From Saprospiraceae bacterium (GTDB lineage: Bacteria > Bacteroidota > Bacteroidia > Chitinophagales > Saprospiraceae), in NCBI GenBank assembly GCA_026129545.1, contig JAHCHX010000004.1:186001-250000 (forward strand): 64,000 nt of DNA, read 5' to 3'. A model generated the notes under the pieces. The model did no database searches. It saw only the letters and a list, made by a program, of their open reading frames with translations, and was not told the origin of the DNA. Position numbers and translations under genes: made by a program. Below are positions 9,901-18,427 of the stretch, piece after piece. The stretch's first letter is position 1; each line of letters begins with the position of its first letter.

Positions 9901-11448
9901 TCACATCCCTCTATTCTGTGGGCTGTACGTCCGTTTGGCGGCGCGTTTTTCCCTTCGCGTGGGTTTCAAAATTCGCTTGACATGATACCACTCGGCGGTG
10001 GCGGTGGCTGGCGTGAGCGTGAGCAGCACATAACCGTGATGGACCAGGTCGCGGTAGCGGACGTGCGGGTTGATGCCTCCTTTGGAGAACCGGCGGCTGG
10101 CAATTTTTGCCTTCCAACGCGCCACATACTCGTCGTAGTTGGCAGAAGTGATGCTGGGTGCGCAAAACTCGACGCCGACCACGCCCTTGCCTGTTTTGGG
10201 GTCGTAAGTGGCGCGGGTGTGCGGGTTTTTCACCAAATCGAACGCCCAAGAGGTGTGGCTATCGCCCGTCACCACCACGATGTTTTTCATGTTGTTTGTT
10301 TCAAAAAAATCGAACAGCCGATTGCGAGCGGCAGGGTAGCCATCCCACATGTCCATGAATTTGGGATTTTGCTTGAAAACCTTCGAGGCATCCACCGATG
10401 AAAGGAACACCTGATTGCCGATGACTCGCCAAGTAGCGGTGGATTGTTTCATTCCTTGCGTGAGCCACTGCAATTGCTGTTCGCCCAACATGCGCCGACT
10501 GTCCGCCGCGAAATCGGGGTCGTTGGCTGATTTGGCCTGTTTGGTGCGCCCTTCGAGTCGGCCATCGAGCATCCAGAGGTCAGCCAAGTCGCCGAATGAA
10601 AATTGGCGGTAAAGGTTCTCGCTGGGGCCGCGCCGCACGGGCAGCCATTCGAAGTAAGCCTGTCGGGCGGCGTTCTTGCGGGTTTCCCAGTCGCCTTCCT
10701 CGTCGGGTTGGTGGTTCTGTGCGCCTTCGGTGTAGGCATCGTTTGCGATTTCGTGGTCGTCCCAGATAGTGATGAAGGGGTGTCGGGCGTGCACGAGTTG
10801 CAGGTCGGGGTCGAGCCGGTAGAGCGAATAGCGGGCGCGGTAATCGTCGAGCGCCACGATTTCTGTCTGGGGGATGTTTTTGCGTGCCAGTTTTTTGTTT
10901 CCAAAACCACCCGTCTTGTACTCGTAGATGTAATCGCCGAGGTGGAGCACCACGTCAATGTCGTCGCGGCGGGCAAGCAGGGCGTAGGCGTTGAAATAGC
11001 CTGCCTCAAAGTTGGAACAGCTAACTACCGCCATTTTCACCTGTTTGGGCTGGCCTGTCGGCGCTGTTTTGGTGCGCCCTGTGGTGGAGGTAGCTGCGCC
11101 ATGAGAGAAGCGATAAAAATAATAAGTGTTGGGTGCCAGCCCATCCACATCCACGAGCACCGTGCCGTTGCGCGATGCGTCGGTGGGTGCCTCGCCGTTT
11201 TTTAGCACGTTTGAAAAAAGACTATCGGAGGCCAGCTCCCACCTCACGCTCGTTGGCTGCTCCGCGTCGAGGGTGATTTTGGTCCATATCATGACCGAAT
11301 GAGGGGTCGGGTCGCCGGAAGCCACGCCGTGATAAAAGGGCTTCAGCGCGGGGTTGTAGTAGCGCGACAATGCTTCCAAATATAGTTTTTGCGCCTCGGC
11401 GCCATTGACCCATGCTAGGAACAAGCTGAGGAATAGTGTTTTTTTCAT
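9901..11448 (-). CDS. PhoD-like alkaline phosphatase/phosphodiesterase, secreted
   Basis: 515 residues from the ATG at 11448, chosen because MKKTLFLSLFLAWVNGAEAQ is a typical signal peptide; the frame stays open to 11505 without a better start. An N-terminal Fn3-like domain (FYHGVASGDPTPHSVMIWTK) precedes the PhoD metallophosphatase domain. Metal-ligand motifs are VVSCSNFE, HLGDYIYEY, WDDHEIANDAYT, GNQVFLSS and VVTGDSHTSWAFDL. The family (PhoD, calcium/iron-dependent) hydrolyses phosphomonoesters and phosphodiesters and releases phosphate. The C-terminus is basic (RREKRAAKRT) with no T9SS domain, so a periplasmic location is likely. It ends 36 nt from the convergent histidine kinase gene. Confidence 0.88.
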   Translation of the reverse strand: MKKTLFLSLFLAWVNGAEAQKLYLEALSRYYNPALKPFYHGVASGDPTPHSVMIWTKITLDAEQPTSVRWELASDSLFSNVLKNGEAPTDASRNGTVLVDVDGLAPNTYYFYRFSHGAATSTTGRTKTAPTGQPKQVKMAVVSCSNFEAGYFNAYALLARRDDIDVVLHLGDYIYEYKTGGFGNKKLARKNIPQTEIVALDDYRARYSLYRLDPDLQLVHARHPFITIWDDHEIANDAYTEGAQNHQPDEEGDWETRKNAARQAYFEWLPVRRGPSENLYRQFSFGDLADLWMLDGRLEGRTKQAKSANDPDFAADSRRMLGEQQLQWLTQGMKQSTATWRVIGNQVFLSSVDASKVFKQNPKFMDMWDGYPAARNRLFDFFETNNMKNIVVVTGDSHTSWAFDLVKNPHTRATYDPKTGKGVVGVEFCAPSITSANYDEYVARWKAKIASRRFSKGGINPHVRYRDLVHHGYVLLTLTPATATAEWYHVKRILKPTRREKRAAKRTYSPQNRGM

Positions 11449-11532
11449 AGGACAGTTTGTGCGACACTTGTGCGACGCGACGCGGCGGCAATAGTCCTCT
11501 GCCAAACATTGCTTGGTTTTTCAAGCGTAAAC

Positions 11533-11652
11533 GAGGCCGTCTCACAAGTTCAAATTTCGACAGGATTGGCAAGATTCACAGGTTTTTTTACCCAAAAAAG
11601 GGCGCGAATCTTGTCAATCCTGTCAAACAAACATCACTTATGAGACATCCTC
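11533..11652. mobile_element. Element A1: ~120-bp non-coding inverted-repeat element
   Basis: Its ends are inverted copies: GAGGCCGTCTCACAAGT at the left and, read from the right end, GAGGATGTCTCATAAGT. Inside is a second inverted pair, GACAGGATTGGCAAGATTC and GAATCTTGTCAATCCTGTC (one mismatch), so the whole element folds as a long hairpin. Related copies are at 37704-37925 and 42662-43018. It codes for nothing visible. It may move by a transposase elsewhere (MITE-like) or act as a REP-like element; no target duplication is evident here. Confidence 0.75.
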
Positions 11653-11722
11653 TTTCAGGCATCAACAAAGAATATCGTTTGGCAGAAATTCTCACTAAAA
11701 AGGTTTTGGTGCCCGCTCCCCC

Positions 11723-11946
11723 AAGGCAAACGCATCAAAATACAACCGACCTCGGAGAGGTCAAATGTTGGTAGAAATGGTGTGTTTTTGTGATAATTAT
11801 CACGACCTCGGAGAGGTCAAATGTCTATCGCAGCAAACAGGTCACCAACATTCGACCCCGCTGGGGTCGTACACACCGCGAAAATGGGGCGTTTCTACCA
11901 ACATTTGACCTCTCCGAGGTTTGTGCCATTTTGATGCGTTTGCCCT
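11723..11946. mobile_element. Element C1: 224-bp MITE-like element with CCTCGGAGAGGTC core
   Basis: Terminal inverted repeats AAGGCAAACGCATCAAAAT (11723-11741) and its near-perfect inverse (11928-11946, 18/19). Inside, a perfect 28-bp inverted repeat lies at 11750-11777 and 11892-11919 and includes GACCTCGGAGAGGTC. A direct copy of that core lies at about 11813. The core is shared with element C2 (42758-42985), but the terminal repeats differ. No clear target duplication. The element and A1 together fill most of the 600-bp gap between the phosphatase and protease genes; the rest (11449-11532, 11653-11722, 11947-12046) holds nothing I can assign. Confidence 0.7.
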
Positions 11947-12046
11947 AGCCCCCTCCCCAGTTCGTGAGCGTGAGCACGCACGGACAAAAGTCAGGGGAAA
12001 TGGCTCGAAGACGCGGAGAAAGGCGGTGAAATTATCGTTAAGTCCA

Positions 12047-13675
12047 TCACCCCTTGTTGCCCGCCAGAATGGCTTTGTATTCCGATGGGTTGTTGAGCAA
12101 CTTGACGGCTGCTTCCACTTCGGGGTCGTTTTTGAGCGACTTTCGGACTTTGCCTCGCTGGAAGTAGTAGCGCCCCACGATTTCTTGCTCGATTTCGTGC
12201 AGGATACGCCCTTTGTTCTTCGCCAGTTCGCCCTTCTTTTCCGCTTTTATTTTGTTTTCCAGCGTCTGAATGTCGGCAGTGAGCGGCAGGTTTTCGCTGG
12301 CGGCGACGGTTCTCAACTCTTTGATTTTCTTTTCGCTCGCCGTTTCGTACTCAAAGTTTTTGTTTTGGACAAAGCGCATGAAATCATCCCAGTCCGTGAA
12401 TGCGAAGGCCTCCACCGAGTCAATGGATTTGTTTTTGAGCACATACTGTGTCACATAGTCAAAGATGATGTTTTGCTCCAGCAGGGCCTTCACCACGCCA
12501 GTGGCGGTGTCGTGGGGCAGCACCACGTCGGGCTTGATGCCGCCGCCGTCGTGCACGATGCGACCGTTGCGGGTCTTGAATTGGGCGCGTTCCGACTCGG
12601 GGATGTCCACTGGCTCGCCGTTCTTGTATCGCACCGCCTGAATGCAGCGCCCAGAGGGGATGTAGTATTTGGCGGTGGTGAGTTTCACTTTGGCGTTGTA
12701 GCCAATCTCTTTCATGTTTTGCACAAGCCCCTTGCCGTAGCTGCGCTGCCCCATCACCACCGCCCGGTCGAGGTCTTGCAAGGCGCCGGAGGTGACTTCG
12801 CTAGCCGAGGCGCTCCATTTGTTGATGAGCACGACAACCGGGATTTGGTCGTCGAGGGGAGTGTTGAAGGTGCGGAACATATTGTCCCATTCGGGCACTT
12901 TGCCTTTGGTGCTGACCACAAACTCGCCGCGTGGCACGAAGAGATTCACCAGATTGACGGCTTCGTGAAGCAAGCCGCCGCCGTTGCCGCGCAAATCGAG
13001 GATGAAGCCTTTCAGCCCTGGGTTTTGGGTTTTCAGTTTTTCTAGGGCATCGCCCACGTTGCGGGCGGCATCGCGGGTGTAGGTGCTCAGGTTGGCATAG
13101 CCGATGTTTTCGGCCACTAAGCCAGAATGCGGCACGTTGGGGATTTCGGTTTCCTCGCGCTCCAACGTGATTTTTAGGTCTTTGCTTTCTCCGGGGCGGC
13201 GAATCGTCAGGTCGGACTTGGTGCCGGGGAAGCCTCTCAAAAAGGCCAAGACTTGTTCTTCGGTGCGCCCCTTGGCGTTTTGTCCGTCCACTGCCACGAT
13301 GGCATCGCCCACTTTTAGGCCAGCTTTGTGCGCCGGGCTGTTCTCGTAGATTTCAGTGACCACCATATAGTCGCCCATGAGTTTGCCCTCGGCACCCACT
13401 CCGCTGTATCTGCCGTCGGTCTGGATGCGGTAGCCTTCGATGTCGGTTTCCGAGATGTAATTGGTGTAGGGGTCGAGGCCGCCGAGCATGGCATCGAGGC
13501 CGGCGCGCATCACTTTGGCGGGGTCGAGTTCGTCCACATAAGAATGATTGACCTCCCGATAGGCGTTGGCGAAAATTTCGAGGTTTTTGGCGATGTCGAA
13601 GTATTTGCCCTGAGCGTGTGCGAGGAGCGCGTGCGCGAGGAGGACGAGGGCAAGAAAAATGCGTGTATGGCTCAT
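12047..13675 (-). CDS. S41-family C-terminal processing protease (CtpA/Prc-like)
   Basis: 542 residues with a signal peptide (IFLALVLLAHALLAHAQ). The N-terminal helical domain (NHSYVDELDPAKVMRAGLDA) is followed by a PDZ domain (~90-170, ENSPAHKAGLKVGDAIVAVD) and the S41 catalytic core. Core motifs are FILDLRGNGGGLL, NKWSASASEV (Ser290) and GQRSYGKGLVQ (Lys315), the Ser/Lys dyad spaced 25 residues apart as in E. coli Prc. The substrate loop TAKYYIPSGRCIQ is also present. Such proteases trim or degrade proteins by their C-termini in the periplasm. In a T9SS organism it could process exported proteins, but nothing here shows a specific substrate. Probably co-transcribed with the hydrolase gene 57 nt upstream. 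Confidence 0.92.
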   Translation of the reverse strand: MSHTRIFLALVLLAHALLAHAQGKYFDIAKNLEIFANAYREVNHSYVDELDPAKVMRAGLDAMLGGLDPYTNYISETDIEGYRIQTDGRYSGVGAEGKLMGDYMVVTEIYENSPAHKAGLKVGDAIVAVDGQNAKGRTEEQVLAFLRGFPGTKSDLTIRRPGESKDLKITLEREETEIPNVPHSGLVAENIGYANLSTYTRDAARNVGDALEKLKTQNPGLKGFILDLRGNGGGLLHEAVNLVNLFVPRGEFVVSTKGKVPEWDNMFRTFNTPLDDQIPVVVLINKWSASASEVTSGALQDLDRAVVMGQRSYGKGLVQNMKEIGYNAKVKLTTAKYYIPSGRCIQAVRYKNGEPVDIPESERAQFKTRNGRIVHDGGGIKPDVVLPHDTATGVVKALLEQNIIFDYVTQYVLKNKSIDSVEAFAFTDWDDFMRFVQNKNFEYETASEKKIKELRTVAASENLPLTADIQTLENKIKAEKKGELAKNKGRILHEIEQEIVGRYYFQRGKVRKSLKNDPEVEAAVKLLNNPSEYKAILAGNKG

Positions 13676-13732
13676 AATTTTTCGAAAATCAGCAATTTTT
13701 ACAGGTTGTCAATAGGCGAAAGGCGGTTTTTT

Positions 13733-14497
13733 TCAACCCAAAAACGCCTTCAGTATTTCCAGCAATTCCTTCGGTTTGTCGGCGTGTACCCAGTGGCCCG
13801 CGTCTGCCACCGTCACGACGTCGGCTTGCGGGAACAGGGATTTGATTAACGGAAAATCCGCGTCTTTGATATAATTCGAGCGGCTGCCGCGCACAAAAAG
13901 CGTCGGTTTGTCGAACACCGAAGCATCGGGGCGCACCGGGGCCAGAATGTCGTTGAAATGGCGATGGAGCGCGGGCAGGTTCATCTTCCAAGTGAATGTG
14001 CCATCGTGTTCGCGGGTGATGTTTTTCAGCAAAAACTGCCGTGTGCCCACGTCCTTGATGCGCTCCGAAAGGTAGGACTCTGCCTCCTGCCGTGTTTTCA
14101 TTTTCGACAAATCCATGCCGAGCAGCGCCTCAAAAATGTAAGAATGGTTGTCTTCGGCGGGGCCGGGCGCCATGTCCACCACCACAAGGCGCTCCACCAT
14201 GTCGGGGTGCGTGAGCGCGAGTTGCATAGCGACCTTCCCGCCCATGCTGTGGCCGACGACGGCTGCCGAAAACATCCATCGCGCCTCCATGAAAGCCTTC
14301 ATGTCTTCCGCCATTTCGGGATAAGAGTGCTGGGACAGGTGCGGGGAGCGGCCGTGGTTGCGCAGGTCAGGCGTGACGACCAAGTGATGCTCGGCCAGCC
14401 CCTTGGCGATAGTTTGCCAGTTGTCTGAAAAGCCAAACAACCCATGCAGGATGATGACGGGGCTGCCTTGGCCAAATTCGCGGTAGTAGAGTTCCAT
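13733..14497 (-). CDS. Alpha/beta-hydrolase (YbfF-like esterase)
   Basis: 254 residues from the ATG at 14497. The frame is open to 14614, but the fold starts at MELYYREFGQGSPVIILHG. Catalytic features: oxyanion HG motif (ILHGLFGFSDNW), nucleophile elbow VGHSMGGKVA, and C-terminal His in VADAGHWVHADKP. The length and the DLRNHGRSPH motif match the YbfF/abhydrolase_1 esterases, cytosolic enzymes that cleave acyl esters. No signal peptide. It lies upstream of the S41 protease in the same direction and is likely in one operon. The real substrate is not predictable. Confidence 0.85.
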   Translation of the reverse strand: MELYYREFGQGSPVIILHGLFGFSDNWQTIAKGLAEHHLVVTPDLRNHGRSPHLSQHSYPEMAEDMKAFMEARWMFSAAVVGHSMGGKVAMQLALTHPDMVERLVVVDMAPGPAEDNHSYIFEALLGMDLSKMKTRQEAESYLSERIKDVGTRQFLLKNITREHDGTFTWKMNLPALHRHFNDILAPVRPDASVFDKPTLFVRGSRSNYIKDADFPLIKSLFPQADVVTVADAGHWVHADKPKELLEILKAFLG

Positions 14498-14647
14498 GTG
14501 CAGCAAAGAACAGGCAAAAACCCATTCTGTTTGCAAGACGATGCGTTCGCGCAGCAAAACAAAAGCCCCAGCCGCGCCTTTGCGCGGCCGAGGCCAGTCC
14601 TGCCCTGCTGTCAAGGGCTATGGGTACTCAACTTCTTCGTGGCGCGG

Positions 14648-15031
14648 TCAGTCGCAGTCCGAAATTCGCTTGGGCAAGCTCACGGGCACCTTCGGCGGGT
14701 GGAAATAGTGGTCGAGCGCCGTTTTTTCCAATTGCTGCCGGAGCGCCGCATCGGCTTTCACACGTTCGTAGCAGTCGCCGCCGTCAGGGGCGAAAGCCGA
14801 GAGGATATCCACGCGCACAGAGTAAAGATTGGTGTTGCCCTCCGTGCCAGCAAGATGCTCTATCAGCACCTCAGCCTCACCCACCAGCATGAGACTGGCT
14901 TCGTCGCTGTAGCGAAACGCGACAATTTCGCTGACGACCTTGGGGGCATTTTGGCCATGTTCCGTAGAAATGTCCGGCATAATGACGTAGGTTTGCTCGT
15001 AAAAAGATTGCTGCGACAAATATATTTCCAC
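14648..15031 (-). CDS. Hypothetical protein (127 aa), divergent from HTH gene
   Basis: I do not recognise this family. The protein is small and acidic, without signal peptide or membrane helix. Predicted strands include VSEIVAFRYSDEASLMLVG and NTNLYSVRVDILSAF, and the tail is Pro-rich (HPPKVPVSLPKR). Met18 (MPDISTEHGQ, 14980) is an alternative start. It is transcribed away from the HTH/coiled-coil gene at 15123, with a ~90-bp AT-rich gap that contains a large palindrome; shared regulation is likely but inferred. Confidence 0.65.
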   Translation of the reverse strand: MEIYLSQQSFYEQTYVIMPDISTEHGQNAPKVVSEIVAFRYSDEASLMLVGEAEVLIEHLAGTEGNTNLYSVRVDILSAFAPDGGDCYERVKADAALRQQLEKTALDHYFHPPKVPVSLPKRISDCD

Positions 15032-15050
15032 TTAATGGAATTAAACAAAT

Positions 15051-15093
15051 AAAAATTCAAATTTTAGATAAAAAATCTAAAATGGGAATTTTT
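15051..15093. promoter_or_regulatory. 43-bp imperfect palindrome, candidate operator
   Basis: Inner arms ATTTTAGAT (15061-15069) and ATCTAAAAT (15075-15083) are perfect inverses around AAAAA. Outer arms AAAAATTC (15051-15058) and GAATTTTT (15086-15093) also match, with two mismatched bases between inner and outer arms. It lies in the AT-rich gap between two divergent genes, 30 nt before the HTH gene, which fits an autoregulatory operator. It could also be a cruciform or terminator. Confidence 0.5.
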
Positions 15094-15122
15094 AATTGAA
15101 TTTTTACTTTTAAAAGCGGAAA

Positions 15123-15521
15123 ATGGCATCACTCACACAGGGAGAAGTCCTCCTGATACTCGTCAAAAGAGATGGCCGCCCGGCGGAACAAATCGCCGAA
15201 GCGATGGATGTGGACAAATCCTACCTGCCAAAACTCTATAAAATGGAGCGTTTGCCTCGCAAGCCTTTTGAAAGGGCGAAGGCTATTTTCCCGGAAGCGG
15301 AAAAATATTTTGCAGAATCAGCAGAAAAAATGAGCCGCGTGGAGGAGCCTCCCTCCATTTATCGCACAAGCATCGAACCTCCCGCCGACATGGAGCGCCT
15401 GCTCGCCGAAAACGCCGCGCTCCGCGAAGAAATCGCCCACCTTTCCAAAATGCTGGAACAGGAGAAAGAAACCAACAAGACCTTGGCCGAAGCCATCCTG
15501 AACATGAGCAAACGGCATTAG
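15123..15521 (+). CDS. Small HTH protein with C-terminal coiled coil
   Basis: 132 residues. The N-terminal ~60 residues resemble a Cro/XRE-like helix-turn-helix (GEVLLILVKRDGRPAEQIAE, then VDKSYLPKLYKMERLP), and the end is a heptad-rich coiled coil (LLAENAALREEIAHLSKMLE). That layout suggests a dimeric DNA-binding protein. The palindrome just upstream could be its own operator. The linker (SRVEEPPSIYRTSIEPPADM) is Pro-rich. The target is unknown, and the exact HTH class is uncertain because the third helix is weakly defined. Confidence 0.7.
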   Translation: MASLTQGEVLLILVKRDGRPAEQIAEAMDVDKSYLPKLYKMERLPRKPFERAKAIFPEAEKYFAESAEKMSRVEEPPSIYRTSIEPPADMERLLAENAALREEIAHLSKMLEQEKETNKTLAEAILNMSKRH

Positions 15522-15542
15522 AGTTGAAAGGGGGTTGAATGA

Positions 15543-15617
15543 GTTGAAGGGGATACCCTCTTGTTCCCAAACTTTGAGCCCTCCTGCACAACCCGCAAAC
15601 CCATTTTCCCCTTCAAC
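15543..15617. repeat. Long-spaced inverted repeat GTTGAAGGGGA
   Basis: GTTGAAGGGGA at 15543-15553 and its exact inverse at 15607-15617, 53 nt apart, just after the HTH gene. The same GTTGAAGGGG arm is the outer arm of element D1 at 18423-18482, but the GC-rich D core is absent. It may be a degenerate D element or a weak terminator. The rest of 15522-15700 holds nothing else I can assign. Confidence 0.4.
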
Positions 15618-15703
15618 CAAAATAAACGACCTGATTCAGACAACCCAATCGCGGAATCGAACACCAATGCAGCGATGTGCACACAAATCCCATTTTAATG
15701 GCT

Positions 15704-15711
15704 TATTTTTG
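15704..15711 (+). promoter_or_regulatory. Candidate -7 box (TATTTTTG) for porV
   Basis: Exact TAnnTTTG match, 52 nt before the porV start and identical to the box before the adhesin gene at 1749. No convincing -33 box is visible. Confidence 0.5.
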
Positions 15712-15762
15712 CGCACTATTTTGAGGAAAATCAGACTTTGCCACTAAATTTCATTTGCTCTC

Positions 15763-16959
15763 ATGAAGAAATTACTCGCCTTGTCACTGATAATCGCTGG
15801 CTTCACGGCTTCTGTGCAAGCCCAAGCAATCGAGCCAAAGTGCAAGAACGGATATAACCCCATCACTGGCGAACGCTGCGCCAATGCCGTCACCTCCGCC
15901 GTGCCTTTTTTGCGCATCGTGCCCGACGCTCGCGGCGGCGCTATGGGCGATGTGGGCATCGCCACTTCCGCTGACCCCAACGCCATGCACTACAACGCCT
16001 CCAAACTGGCCTTTGCCGACAAAAAGGTGGCGATTGCCGCTTCCTACACACCGTGGATGCGCAACCTAGGTCTGCAAGATGTGTATCTGGCCTACCTGTC
16101 GGGCTATGTGAAACTCGACCAACTGCAATCCCTCGGCTTTGGCTTGCGCTATTTTTCGCTGGGCGACATTGAGTTCACCGACGAAAACGGCATCTCGCTC
16201 GGTCAGGGCCGACCCAATGAATTCGACCTCACCGCTGGCTATGCTCGCAAACTCTCCGACCGCTTTTCGGGCGCCATCGCTGCCAAGTTCATCTACTCCA
16301 ACCTCGCCACCGGCCAGCGCGTGGAGGGGGTGGAAATCAGACCCGGCATCTCCGGCGCAGCCGACCTCTCCTTGACCTACAAGCAGCCCATCAAACTCGC
16401 CAAAAACGACAGTGAACTCACCCTCGGCTTGGCCGTCAGCAACTTGGGCGCTAAAATCACCTACACGAACTCCATCAACCGCGACTATATCCCGACCAAC
16501 ATGGGGCTTGGCGCGGCGTGGAAATTCAACCTCGACGCCTACAACACCCTCACGTTCACGACCGATTTCAACAAACTGCTCGTGCCGACCCCACGCCCCG
16601 AAATTGATGACGACGGCGACGGACGTCCCGACTACAAACAGTACTCCGCCGTGCGCGGCGTGTTCAAGTCGTTCGGCGACGCACCGGGTGGTTTTAGCGA
16701 GGAGTTGAAGGAAATCAATATCGGCACTGGCATAGAATACTGGTACGACAACCAGTTTGCCGTGCGCATGGGCTATTTCTACGAGCATTATTCCAAAGGC
16801 AACCGCAAGTATTTCAGCGTGGGCCTCGGCGTGAAATACAACATCTTCGGCCTCGATTTTTCTTATCTCGTGCCGACCACCAACCAACGCAACCCCTTGG
16901 ATAACACCCTGCGTTTCTCGCTCTTGTTCGACTTTGAGGCATTCGAGTCCGACAAGTAA
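15763..16959 (+). CDS. porV: T9SS outer-membrane protein PorV (LptO)
   Basis: 398 residues, with a signal peptide (LLALSLIIAGFTASVQAQ) and alternating-strand sequence typical of a 14-stranded FadL-type barrel. PorV hallmarks: an N-terminal AVPFLRIVPDARGGAMGDVG block with SADPNAMHYNASKLAF, the loop EIDDDGDGRPDYKQYSAVRG before FGDAPGGFSEELKEI, and a C-terminal barrel strand LRFSLLFDFEAF. PorV shuttles folded cargo from the SprA translocon to the PorU sortase on the outer surface, so it is needed for proteins with type A C-terminal domains such as those at 19.9, 23.1 and 43.0 kb. It is a single gene with its own promoter box and terminator, without PorU next to it, though the two are often adjacent in this phylum. 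Confidence 0.93.
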   Translation: MKKLLALSLIIAGFTASVQAQAIEPKCKNGYNPITGERCANAVTSAVPFLRIVPDARGGAMGDVGIATSADPNAMHYNASKLAFADKKVAIAASYTPWMRNLGLQDVYLAYLSGYVKLDQLQSLGFGLRYFSLGDIEFTDENGISLGQGRPNEFDLTAGYARKLSDRFSGAIAAKFIYSNLATGQRVEGVEIRPGISGAADLSLTYKQPIKLAKNDSELTLGLAVSNLGAKITYTNSINRDYIPTNMGLGAAWKFNLDAYNTLTFTTDFNKLLVPTPRPEIDDDGDGRPDYKQYSAVRGVFKSFGDAPGGFSEELKEINIGTGIEYWYDNQFAVRMGYFYEHYSKGNRKYFSVGLGVKYNIFGLDFSYLVPTTNQRNPLDNTLRFSLLFDFEAFESDK

Positions 16960-16994
16960 GCCAATCCCCTCCCTTTCAACGGCGGGACTGACAG

Positions 16995-17033
16995 CACCCC
17001 GGCAGCCTTTTGTGGCCGCCGGGGTGTTTTTTT
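16995..17033 (+). terminator. Rho-independent terminator after porV
   Basis: Stem CACCCCGGC (16995-17003) with GCCGGGGTG (17018-17026), extended by GCC/GGC pairs across one mismatch, and followed by seven T residues. A classic intrinsic terminator. Confidence 0.85.
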
Positions 17034-17209
17034 GTTGGCTCGCCCACCGCGCCTTTTAGGAGCGACGCGAGCCGCTTTTGTTTTTCCGATGCCCGGTTTC
17101 AAAAAATTTTTTCTCGAAAAAACATGCCGCGCCGTGTATCTGAAAACTTTTGTCGTTTTTTGCCCAAATAAAACAACAATGCGAATCACTAACAACCAGC
17201 CTCTCACTT

Positions 17210-18427
17210 ATGGATAGACCTGTCACACTCCTCTGTGTTTCCAGTTATTTTAAGGGCAACGACTTCCTGCGCGGCGCGAAAGAAGCGGGTGCAAAAGTGT
17301 ATTTCCTCACCTCCAAAAAACTCGAAGACAAGCCCTGGGCACGCGAAGCCATTGACGAGATTTTCTACATCCAGCAAGGTCCCGAAAACCAGTGGCACAT
17401 CCCCGACGTGATAGAAGGCCTGGCATGGCTCATGCGCTCGCACAAGATAGACCGCATCGTGGCGCTCGACGACTTCGACGTGGAGAAGGGCGCCGAGTTG
17501 CGCGAGCATTTTCGCATACCCGGCATGGGCCAGACGACGGCCCGCCATTTCCGCGACAAACTCGCCATGCGCCTGAAAGCCGCAGAGGAGGGAGTGCGCG
17601 TCCCCGCGTTTTCGGCGCTCTTCAACGACAATGAAATCAACGATTTCGCCAAAAACGTGCCCGCCCCTTGGATAGTGAAGCCGCGCGGCCAAGCCTCTGC
17701 CACAGGCATGAAGAAGGTGTACAGCACCGATGAGTTGTGGGAGCATCTGCGCAAGCTCGGCAACGAGCGCCACCAATTCCTCGTGGAGCAATTCAAGCCC
17801 GGCGATGTGTATCATGTGGACGCGCTGAGCGAGGGGGGCAAAGTCATTTTTGCGCGTGTGTCGCAGTATTTGGCCACACCCTTCGAGGTGGCGCACGGTG
17901 GCGGCATATTCCGCAGCGCCATCGTGCCCTTTGGCTCCGCCGACGAAAAAGCGCTTCAGAAGGCTACTTCCGAAGTGATGACGGCCTTTGGGATGCAGTA
18001 TAGCGCGAGCCACACCGAGTTCATCAAATGCCACGACGACGGGCAGTTTTACTTCCTCGAAACCTCCTCGCGGGTAGGCGGGGCGCACATCGCCGAGATG
18101 GTTGAATACTCTTCCAATGTGAATATGTGGCGCGAATGGGCCAAACTCGAAGTGGCTGTGGCAGGGGGCAAAAAGTACGAACTGCCCAAATTGAGGAAGG
18201 ACTACACGGGCATCATCGTGTCGCTCACGCGGCAGGAATGGCCCGACGACAGCCAATTCAACGACCCGGAGGTGGCGTGGCGCATGCGCGACATGGACCA
18301 CCACATCGGCCTCATCGTGCGGTCGCCCAAACACGAGCGCGTCATCGAACTGCTCGATGAATACGCTCAACGCATCAAACGGGATTACCACGCGAGCGCG
18401 CCAGCGCCTGATAAGCCGACAAGTTGA
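17210..18427 (+). CDS. ATP-grasp domain protein, substrate unknown
   Basis: 405 residues from the ATG at 17210, preferred over an upstream in-frame start because MDRPVTLLCVSSYFKGNDF begins the PreATP-grasp fold. The ATP-grasp core holds PWIVKPRGQASATGMKKVYS (ATP-lysine region), FLVEQFKPGDVYHVDALSEG and FYFLETSSRVGGAHIAEMVE (metal-binding E..SR.GG block). This resembles the carbamoyl-phosphate synthase/biotin-carboxylase/L-amino-acid ligase branch. It would join a carboxylate to a nucleophile using ATP, but no neighbouring gene hints at the substrate. No partner ligase, NRPS or transporter is adjacent. The TGA stop falls inside inverted-repeat element D1. Confidence 0.8.
   Translation: MDRPVTLLCVSSYFKGNDFLRGAKEAGAKVYFLTSKKLEDKPWAREAIDEIFYIQQGPENQWHIPDVIEGLAWLMRSHKIDRIVALDDFDVEKGAELREHFRIPGMGQTTARHFRDKLAMRLKAAEEGVRVPAFSALFNDNEINDFAKNVPAPWIVKPRGQASATGMKKVYSTDELWEHLRKLGNERHQFLVEQFKPGDVYHVDALSEGGKVIFARVSQYLATPFEVAHGGGIFRSAIVPFGSADEKALQKATSEVMTAFGMQYSASHTEFIKCHDDGQFYFLETSSRVGGAHIAEMVEYSSNVNMWREWAKLEVAVAGGKKYELPKLRKDYTGIIVSLTRQEWPDDSQFNDPEVAWRMRDMDHHIGLIVRSPKHERVIELLDEYAQRIKRDYHASAPAPDKPTS

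Noticed and set aside
11449..12046. Possible small genes in the 600-bp gap after the phosphatase gene
   Set aside because: Short frames here coincide with inverted-repeat elements A1 and C1 and have no start context or conserved pattern.
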